This document shows, piece by piece, positions 57,715-64,000 of a DNA stretch of 64,000 bases (position 1 is its first letter; each line of letters begins with the position of its first letter). Below the pieces are notes generated by a model. It was not told the origin of the DNA, searched no databases, and saw only the letters and a list, made by a program, of their open reading frames with translations. The position numbers and the translations under genes are program-made. The DNA comes from Bin87 sp963666415 (GTDB taxonomy: Bacteria > Chloroflexota > Dehalococcoidia > Lucifugimonadales > UBA3495): NCBI GenBank assembly GCA_963666415.2, contig CAXXPD010000003.1, positions 4,047,033 through 4,111,032 on the forward strand, read 5' to 3'.

Positions 57715-58014
57715 CTTAGGCTGCATCGGGCCGACTTGTTCGGGCGTCCTGATTTGGTCTTTCCGGCGCGGCGCAAGGTTGTGTTCGTGAACGGCTGCTT
57801 TTGGCACCGGCACGAAGGTTGCAGCAAGGTTCGCATCCCAGGCACTAACCGGGAGTATTGGCTGGCTAAACTGGAGCGCAACCACGCCCGCGACGCGCGC
57901 AACATCGCTTTGCTGGAAGAGCAAGGCTGGGCTGTGCTGACGGTGTGGGAATGCCAGTTGCGCGATTTGCCGACCACCACCGAGCGCCTGGTGGCCTTTT
58001 TGGAAAGCTGCTGA
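57715..58014 (+). pseudogene. vsr: Vsr-type very-short-patch repair endonuclease, N-terminus missing
   Basis: The frame reads LRLHRADLFGRPDLVFPARR, then VVFVNGCFWHRHEGC, NREYWLAKLERNHARDARNI and VLTVWECQLRD. These are the Vsr landmarks: catalytic Asp in GRPDLVF, the FxNGCFWHxHxxC zinc site and WEC. About 35 N-terminal residues are absent and IS1380 copy g abuts. The left flank of that IS does not supply them, so truncation came before or with the insertion. No cytosine methyltransferase is visible in the window. Confidence 0.85.
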
Positions 58015-58121
58015 CCGAATGCGATGGCTGCGATGCTATACGGGTCGGGTCGAATGGCTATTCACCCCGTCTGGACTTCGCTGCTGCTAACCCCGGCATC
58101 CCACCTCCCGGAGCTGACCGG

Positions 58122-58295
58122 ATGACTTCAACCGCCATACAGCCCCAAATCGCCCGCCGTCTGTTCACCGTGCAGGAGTATATGGCCATGGGCCAGGCTT
58201 GCATTCTGGAGGAACACGAACGAATCGAACCGCTGGCCGGAGAGATAATCAAAGTGGCTCTCATCGGGGACCGACACCCCTTTGCCACCGAGTAA
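58122..58295 (+). pseudogene. Uma2-family (DUF820) endonuclease-like N-terminal fragment
   Basis: 57 codons from the ATG at 58122: ARRLFTVQEYMAMGQACILE, then EHERIEPLAGEIIKVALIGD. This is the first quarter of a Uma2 protein (family about 190 residues). The frame ends soon after the family similarity, so the nuclease core is missing. Confidence 0.7.
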
Positions 58296-58385
58296 AAAGC
58301 AAAGCCCCCGCCCTTGCTAACCGCCCCCACCGGGCATACAATCGGCGCATCCAGTTTAGGCACATCCAGGTAAGGGAAGACGGTT

Positions 58386-59684
58386 ATGGCGGCCAATCCG
58401 GCGCGCTCCGGTATATTTTACGGGTGGTTTGTTGTTGCCACCTGTATGTTTATTGCCTTTTTGACCATGGGCTCGCGTAACGCCTTCGGGGCTTTCGTGG
58501 TGCCGATGGAAGCCGAGTTCGAGTGGAACCGCACCATCGTTTCCTGGGCGGCTGCGCTGGGCGCACTGCTGAACGGTGTAACCCAACCCTTTATGGGCTA
58601 CTTCTTTGACCGGGTGGGTGTCCGCATCGTGGTCATGTCCGGCATTGCCATCGTGGGAGCCGCCACGCTGTTGATGTATTTCACCGGCAGCGTCTGGTAT
58701 CTGATCGCAATTTTCGGCGTGATGTCGGCGGTGGGGCAGAGCGGAACTTCGCTAACCAACACCGGCGCAATGCTCAGCAAGTGGTTCCGCCGGCAGCGCG
58801 GATTGGTCATCGGGCTGAACGCATCCGGTATGTCGCTGGGCGGCCTGATCCTGGTGCCGCTGGCTGCATTCCTGATCATTCTGATTGACTGGCGGCTCAC
58901 CTGGATAGTGCTGGGACTGATGATTCTGGGGATGGGGTTGCCGCTGGCCTACCTGTTCCTGCACGACGACCCGTCACGCAAGGGCCTGACTCCCGATGGC
59001 GATCCGGTACCGGAGACGCCCGTGGGCAGCGTCGCACCACCCGCACCGAGCCAGCCGCTTTTCGCCAACCACTGGCGGCAGGCGTTCCGATCCTGGCCCA
59101 TCTGGCAGATGAGCGGTTCCTACTTCATCTGCGGCTCCACCACCTTTATGCTGTCGGTGCACTTCGTACCTATGGCTGTGGAGGAGGGTATCAACCCGGT
59201 GCTGGCCGCGTGGATATTCGGGCTGATGGCGCTGTTGAACGCCATTGGAGCCACCGGCGCGGGTTGGGTATCCGACCGCATCGGAGGCCGCAAGAACTGG
59301 CTGGCGCTGGTGTACTTCTGCCGCGGTTGCGGCTACGTGATTCTGGTGGCCGCGCTGCTCGTGCCCGGCATTCCCGTGGTGGCTGGGTTGCTGGTGTTTG
59401 CGGTGGTGGCCGGGTTATCGTGGATTGCCACAGCGCCGCTCACCACTTCGCTGACTGCAGAGGTGTACGGGCTGAAATCATTGGCCACCATCTCGGGAGT
59501 GGCGTTCTTCTTCCACCAGCTGGGAGGCTTCAGCAGCGTCCTGCTGGCTGGCTACCTGCGCGAAATGACCGGAAACTACATCCTGGCGTTTTCGATAGCA
59601 GCGGTGATGCTGTTCCCGGCGGCAATCAGCGCCTTTACCATTCGCGAGCGCAAGTACTCGATACGGTATCAGGTGGCGGCGTAG
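58386..59684 (+). CDS. MFS transporter, OFA/monocarboxylate-like (1)
   Basis: 432 residues with 12 hydrophobic segments. The start YGWFVVATCMFIAFLTMGSR and the motif NGVTQPFMGYFFDRVGVR, with GLNASGMSLGGLILVPLAAF, are typical of OFA/MCT-type carriers of small carboxylates. The central loop is near 195-225. The ATG at 58386 follows AAGGGAAGA. It shares layout with the carrier at 59972, indicating a duplicated pair. Confidence 0.9.
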   Translation: MAANPARSGIFYGWFVVATCMFIAFLTMGSRNAFGAFVVPMEAEFEWNRTIVSWAAALGALLNGVTQPFMGYFFDRVGVRIVVMSGIAIVGAATLLMYFTGSVWYLIAIFGVMSAVGQSGTSLTNTGAMLSKWFRRQRGLVIGLNASGMSLGGLILVPLAAFLIILIDWRLTWIVLGLMILGMGLPLAYLFLHDDPSRKGLTPDGDPVPETPVGSVAPPAPSQPLFANHWRQAFRSWPIWQMSGSYFICGSTTFMLSVHFVPMAVEEGINPVLAAWIFGLMALLNAIGATGAGWVSDRIGGRKNWLALVYFCRGCGYVILVAALLVPGIPVVAGLLVFAVVAGLSWIATAPLTTSLTAEVYGLKSLATISGVAFFFHQLGGFSSVLLAGYLREMTGNYILAFSIAAVMLFPAAISAFTIRERKYSIRYQVAA

Positions 59685-59789
59685 ACATTGGCCGGCCAAA
59701 ATCATCGCCCGGATGGGTGGCGGCGCGTTCGTCGTCCCCCCAGGGCCTTTCGATTATCGGATCGTAGCGGCCAAAGGTCAGTTGGCGAC

Positions 59790-59842
59790 AGCGTTGGTCG
59801 ATACGGCGACGAGATTGCCACGCTGCGCTCGCAATGACATTA
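59790..59842. repeat. partial dispersed palindromic repeat
   Basis: GAGATTGCCACGCTGCGCTC followed by GCAATGACA is the end half of the repeat seen in full at 6.5, 12.2 and 48.1 kb. It lies between the two MFS genes. Confidence 0.7.
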
Positions 59843-59971
59843 GGGGACAATCGAAGGACCCTGGTCGCCCCCTGGCGGCACTAGCGAAATCCACCTTTGG
59901 CCTGCTATGATTGCACCGTATCGTGGCGGTATGGCGCCGTCGCGCAGCGTCCTACCTGATTGACAGAGGGC

Positions 59972-61446
59972 TTATGACGTCCAAATCCGCCGCGCAAGTA
60001 GGCGCTCCGCTTTACTTTGGCTGGTACATCGTTGCCACCTGTTTCTTTGTGTCGTTCCTGTCGGTGCCGGGGCGGCAGGGGTTTGGACTGTTCGTTACCG
60101 AGATGGAACCCACCTTTGGCTGGGATCGCTCCGATATTTCATGGGTCGGTTCCGTCGGCTTTTTGATGAACGGCGCAATGCAGCCCATCATGGGGGCCCT
60201 CTTCGACCGATACGGTCCGCGCAAGGTGTTTGGTGTCGGTCTGGTAATTATGGGGCTGGCCATAATGAGCCTGTCGTTCATGATGGACCTTGAATACATG
60301 GTGAATCTGGGCGTCGTCAGGATTCCGCTGGACTTGCTGTGGTTCATCCTGGTGTTCTCCATTGTGATTAACACCTGCCTGAGCGCCGCTTCCATCACCA
60401 ATATGCTAGCCCTGGTGGTGCGCTGGTTCCGGCGGAAGCGGAGCAAGGCTACCGCGCTGGCCGCCTGCGGAACTTCCATCGGCGGCCTGCTGATGATCCC
60501 CTTCGCGGCGTACCTGATGGGCGTGATTGATACCTCCGGCATAACTATCGGCGGAGTGGAGTTGGCCGGCTGGCGCACCGTGTGGTTCCTGCTGGGGACG
60601 ATGTCGGTGTTCCTCGCCGCGCCGTTGGCGGTGTATTTCCTGCGCCCCAATCCTGAGTCACTGGGCCTGAATCCGGACGGCGACCCGAACCCTGAAGACG
60701 CGCCGGCTGGCACGGCGCCAACCGAGCGAAGGTCTGGGTTGTACGAGGTGAACAACTGGCGTCAGTGCTTCAAGACTCCTCCGATGTGGCAGTTGTCCGG
60801 GGCCTACGTCGTCTGTGGAATCACCACCGGGCTGTTGAGCATCCACTTTATCCCGTATGCCGAGGATATCCTGCCCAACCAGATCAATTTCCTGTGGATG
60901 AACTTTGACGACAAGAAGATTTTCGCCGCGCTTATATTCGGCGTCATGACCGGTCTGAACGCCGCCGGCGTCATCATCACCGGGTTCATGGGAGACCGGA
61001 TGCGACGCAAGAACGTGCTTTCGGTAGTTTACGCAACCCGTTGCGTGGCGTTCATGGCGCTGGTATTCCTGCCGGTGGCCGGCTATCCAATGTTGGGTCT
61101 GGTGGCATTCGCGATGCTGTCGGGTATGTCGTGGGTGGCCAGCGTGCCGCTAACGTCCACGCTGACCGCCGACGTGTACGGGTTCCGAGCCCTGGGCACC
61201 ATCAGCGGGTGGGTGTTTTTCTCGCATCAGATTGGCTCGTTCTTCAGCATCCAGCTGGCCGGGTACGCCTACGAGTGGTTTGACCAGAGCTACTTCTGGC
61301 CGTTCCTCATTGCCGGCCTCACGCTGATTCCGGCGTCCATAGCGGCTTACAGCATCAATGAGCACCACTACTCCGGCCGCTATAATTCTCAACCCTCAGC
61401 GCAACTGGCCACAGCGGGAGCCGGTGCCGGGGGCCGCATCTACTAA
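59972..61446 (+). CDS. MFS transporter, OFA/monocarboxylate-like (2)
   Basis: 490 residues from the ATG at 59972 (MTSKSAAQVGAPLYFGWYIV) with AGAGGG upstream; a longer frame from 59911 is unlikely. It has twelve membrane segments, NGAMQPIMGALFDRYGPRKV in the first half, and SIGGLLMIPFAAYLMGVIDT. It is a paralogue of the gene at 58386 with insertions in two loops. It probably transports an organic anion. Confidence 0.9.
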
Positions 61447-61483
61447 CGTCCCGCTTCCGTCCCTCGAATCCGGAGGCAACAGG

Positions 61484-61771
61484 ATGGCTGGTGTAGCATT
61501 GGGCATAGTCCTGGCTACGTTGGGTCTGCACCACGGTGAGGCCGACCCAACGCTGCTCCAGTGGATAATGCAGGCGCTGAACCACGTGGTGCTGGACACG
61601 CTGGGGCTCACTGAGCTAACCGTCGTCATAATCATTGGACTGATTGTCCTGGCCATGCCGGCCGGGATTGTCCTAATCTATTGGGCCAGCACCCGGCGGG
61701 CCGCCGCTGTCGTGCCGGGCCCGACGGTTGCCAGACCCGACGTGCGCGCCGTCGCCGATGGCGAAGAATAG
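61484..61771 (+). CDS. small membrane protein
   Basis: 95 residues, ATG after CGGAGG. There are two hydrophobic segments (about 3-14 weak, 47-69 strong) and a charged C-terminal tail. It is co-directional with and 37 bases after the second MFS gene, possibly an accessory subunit. No family is recognised. The 61772-62047 interval holds no clear gene. Confidence 0.6.
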   Translation: MAGVALGIVLATLGLHHGEADPTLLQWIMQALNHVVLDTLGLTELTVVIIIGLIVLAMPAGIVLIYWASTRRAAAVVPGPTVARPDVRAVADGEE

Positions 61772-62047
61772 CGTGGAGGCTAGTGCATCAACGCCGCCCG
61801 GTGATTCATTGAAACGGATTAAGCATTGTTGGGCGGGCCCCGGGATAGGCTCCTGGTCGATGCACGGAATAGCGGCGAAAAAATTCCGGCTAAATTTCGA
61901 TAAATGCTTGCCGGCGGCAGCGATAAAAGGTAACATACCGTCCGCTGCTATACGTGTACTGGCCGCCGCGGCGAAACGCGCGGCTGGTGGCCGGCGGCAC
62001 TGGTGAGCCGCTAGGCCGCCGATAATCTGGAGGAGGTAACAAGCCAA

Positions 62048-62242
62048 ATGTTCGACAAGGATTCGCTGGACCGGCTGTTTGAAGAGCTTCGCGACGAGTT
62101 CGAGTTGGAGACCGATTGGGAAGAAATTCAACGAGACGCTCATCTGGCGGTAGCCTACGCCGATGCCGGGGTACTCGGTGACCAGCAAGGAGCTCTGGAT
62201 TCCCGCGTTGTAGGCTACGTTACGCGGCACGATCCCAACTAA
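62048..62242 (+). CDS. small acidic protein
   Basis: 64 residues. A strong site (GGAGGAGGTAAC) lies upstream of the ATG. Highly acidic N-terminal helix (SLDRLFEELRDEFELETDWE). Function unknown. A terminator follows directly, so it is likely a real single-gene transcript. Confidence 0.65.
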   Translation: MFDKDSLDRLFEELRDEFELETDWEEIQRDAHLAVAYADAGVLGDQQGALDSRVVGYVTRHDPN

Positions 62243-62255
62243 CTCGCTCTGACTG

Positions 62256-62320
62256 AACCGGACCCTGCGTCCGGTTGGGCTCTTTGCCCCCGTCGGTTTC
62301 GCCGGCGGGGTTTTTCTTTT
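62256..62320 (+). terminator. tandem hairpins, second an intrinsic terminator
   Basis: The first hairpin pairs AACCGGAC (62256-62263) with GTCCGGTT (62269-62276). The second pairs CCCCGTCGG (62288-62296) with CCGGCGGGG (62302-62310), and is followed by TTTTTCTTTT. Confidence 0.88.
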
Positions 62321-62547
62321 GCGCCGGCCAGGTACGATCCTACGGCGGCGGCTCACACCTCGACACCGGACATAGCCAGCCACTCCGCCAAGAACCGGCA
62401 TCCCCGGAACCGTCCGCCTAGTTGATCTGGCGCCCCATCGGATGGGGCCGGCTGACTTTGGTCCGTTGACGCTCTGGATGGACAATCTCTAGCGTGGTGA
62501 TAGTGGCAGCAAACCTGCGAATCTACGCCACCACGGAGTTTTTATCC

Positions 62548-62790
62548 ATGTTGAATTGTCGCCGTTGCTACGGCAAGAGACTGCTGGAACTGGCCAGGCT
62601 GGATGGTGGCGACCACCCGGTGTATCGGTGCCGATGGTGCAGGTTCCTGTTCAGCCCACCGGAGCAGGACGTAATGTCTACCCACGACGCCGACGTGGAG
62701 CGGTCGAGTCCGCCCCGGGATGCCGAGGCCGTTGGTCGACGTTTGCCCGCTGGGTCCCTGCCCCGCCGCCGGCCGGCGTCCCCGCGCTAA
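62548..62790 (+). CDS. small zinc-ribbon protein
   Basis: 80 residues from the ATG at 62548 (MLNCRRCYGKRLLELARLDG). CRRC and CRWC pairs about 25 residues apart form a zinc ribbon; the rest is polar and Arg/Pro-rich. Its stop overlaps the terminase start (TAATG), so the two are coupled. A small DNA-binding partner of the terminase is plausible but unproven. Confidence 0.6.
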   Translation: MLNCRRCYGKRLLELARLDGGDHPVYRCRWCRFLFSPPEQDVMSTHDADVERSSPPRDAEAVGRRLPAGSLPRRRPASPR

Positions 62791-64000
62791 TGCTGTTGCC
62801 GTGCGAGACCGACGGCAATCAGAACGGGGACCAGGTTCGGGCCGACATTGCTGAAAGTCAGGTCGGCCCCGACCCGGTAATTTTCGCCAGCGAAGTGCTG
62901 GGCGTCAAGCTGTGGCAAAAGCAGCGCGACGTGCTGCGGGCGGTGTCGTGTTCCCGTCGGGTGGCGGTGAAATCCGGCAACGGGTTGGGGAAAGATTTTA
63001 CGGCTGCGGTCGCCATCCTCTGGTACCTGCACGGCCACGACCCCGGCATCGTGTTGAGCACCGCCCCCACATTTCGCCAGGTGCGGCACGTGCTGTGGCG
63101 TCAGGTGCGCGCCCTGCATCGCCGGGCGCCGGATGTGCTGGGCGGCCAGCTCCTGGACACCCGGTGGGAGTTGGCTCAGGATCGCTACGCGTTGGGTCTG
63201 TCGGCCAACGGAGCCGACCAGTTTCAGGGTTTTCACTGCGAGAATATGTTCGTGGTGGTGGACGAGGCCGAAGGCGTCGCGGAACCCATCTACGAGGCGG
63301 TCGAGGCTCTGATGACCTCCGCTAACCCTCGGCTGCTGCTCATCGGCAACCCCACCACCACCTACGGCGCGTTTCACCGCGCTTTCCATCAGGAGAGCAG
63401 CATCTACCACACCATCACCATATCGGCGCTGGAATCGCCGAACGTGCTGGCCGCCAAGGTGATCATCCCCGGTTTGACCACTGCGGACTGGGTGAAGGAG
63501 CGAGTCGCCATTTGGGGTCCGGACAGTCCGGTTTTCCGGGCGCGCGTTTTGGGCGAATTCCCCGACCGGAGCGCAGACGGCCTGCTCAGCGTGGCAGACA
63601 TCGAAGCGGCGGCGCGGCCCTCAGAAGCCACACCAACCAGGGCCCCGGAGTTTGCGATGCCGGCCACTGTTCCGGCGCGGGTGGTGATTGGCGTAGACGT
63701 CGCCCGGTTCGGTAGAGACCGCAGCGTAATCACGGTGCGTCGTGGCAACGTGGTCGAGGATATTCAGGTTTACCCATACATCGACACGATGGCGTTGGCC
63801 GGCCGAGTTGTGGTGGCCGTCCGCGAGCGAAATCCCGACCTGGTGAACGTGGATGAAATTGGCCTGGGTTCGGGCGTAGTTGACCGGCTGCAAGAACAGG
63901 GCATACCCGTACACGGCTTCAACAGCGCGCTGCCACCCGTCCGCGAAACTGCGTGCGCCAATCGGCGGGCCGAGGGCTATTGGCTGCTGCGCCAGCGATT
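62790..64000 (+). CDS. phage-type terminase large subunit, runs off the window
   Basis: At least 403 residues, open to the window end. ATG at 62790 overlaps the previous stop. The ATPase part has Walker A-like AVKSGNGLGKDFTAAV near 65-80 and Walker B MFVVVDEAEG near 160. The coupling motif is LLIGNPTT near 190. The nuclease part begins VVIGVDVARFGRDRSVITV near 305 with the first metal-binding Asp. A second acidic site is VNVDEIGLGSGV near 355. It packages DNA into a phage or phage-like capsid. The frame shows no lesion. Confidence 0.92.
   Translation, partial: MLLPCETDGNQNGDQVRADIAESQVGPDPVIFASEVLGVKLWQKQRDVLRAVSCSRRVAVKSGNGLGKDFTAAVAILWYLHGHDPGIVLSTAPTFRQVRHVLWRQVRALHRRAPDVLGGQLLDTRWELAQDRYALGLSANGADQFQGFHCENMFVVVDEAEGVAEPIYEAVEALMTSANPRLLLIGNPTTTYGAFHRAFHQESSIYHTITISALESPNVLAAKVIIPGLTTADWVKERVAIWGPDSPVFRARVLGEFPDRSADGLLSVADIEAAARPSEATPTRAPEFAMPATVPARVVIGVDVARFGRDRSVITVRRGNVVEDIQVYPYIDTMALAGRVVVAVRERNPDLVNVDEIGLGSGVVDRLQEQGIPVHGFNSALPPVRETACANRRAEGYWLLRQR

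Noticed and set aside
61772..62006. Open frame ending at 62006 before the small acidic gene
   Set aside because: It overlaps the preceding membrane protein in another frame and shows no start site or family resemblance.

Overview
This is a GC-rich bacterial chromosome segment in which roughly half of the 64 kb is transposon sequence. Host genes include tandem lipoproteins with long Thr-Pro linkers, an arylsulfotransferase-like gene, flavoprotein dehydrogenase and OFA-type MFS genes, plsY and a branched-chain aminotransferase. Together these suggest a Chloroflexota (SAR202/Dehalococcoidia-like) genome. That assignment is inference from gene style only: no rRNA or tRNA is visible, and I saw no CRISPR array.

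Layout. 0-1.8 kb: a decayed IS1380 copy carrying an IS110 element. 1.8-10.7 kb: the best-preserved host region (SDR, two metallopeptidase lipoproteins, a frameshifted arylsulfotransferase, EamA transporter, plsY, ilvE). 10.7-12.2 kb: an IS66 element. 12.6-13.3 kb: a coiled-coil protein. 13.5-21.8 kb: a P4-type integrase gene split by a 7-kb nest of five insertion sequences (IS1380 > IS4-like > IS630 > IS66, plus a second IS630). 21.8-28.4 kb: an IS scrapyard (IS1182, IS5, IS21 interrupted by IS256, a second IS5 fragment, an istA remnant) around a small secreted HExxH protein and its membrane-anchored neighbour. 28.5-29.7 kb: a fatty acid desaturase. 29.8-48 kb: accessory DNA with four more IS1380 copies, an intact IS21, a DUF2971 protein, a small-protein/HEPN-like pair, a PAS-LuxR regulator, and several host genes cut by insertions. 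48.4-51.7 kb: three overlapping phage-type head-tail and tail genes. 51.8-53.3 kb: a fumarate-reductase-like flavoprotein. 53.4-58.3 kb: an eroded defence/toxin-antitoxin island (winged helix, XRE-ImmA, DUF4411 PIN toxin, Vsr, Uma2) with a seventh IS1380. 58.4-61.8 kb: two MFS carriers and a small membrane protein. 62-64 kb: small genes and a phage-type terminase large subunit running off the right edge.

The most informative signals are at element boundaries. Perfect target-site duplications allow several ancestral genes to be re-spliced in frame: integrase (CTACG), bPH2-domain protein (CTAAG), istB (CCGGGTCC) and a lipoprotein metallopeptidase (TTGCCAAC). Two miniature elements were found: a 113-bp one with IS66-like ends and 8-bp duplications, and a 180-bp one present twice at CTAG sites. 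All IS1380 copies carry an inverted repeat that would pair with their own ribosome binding site when transcribed from outside. The IS110 left end contains short matches to its target and donor flanks in the order expected of a bridge RNA.
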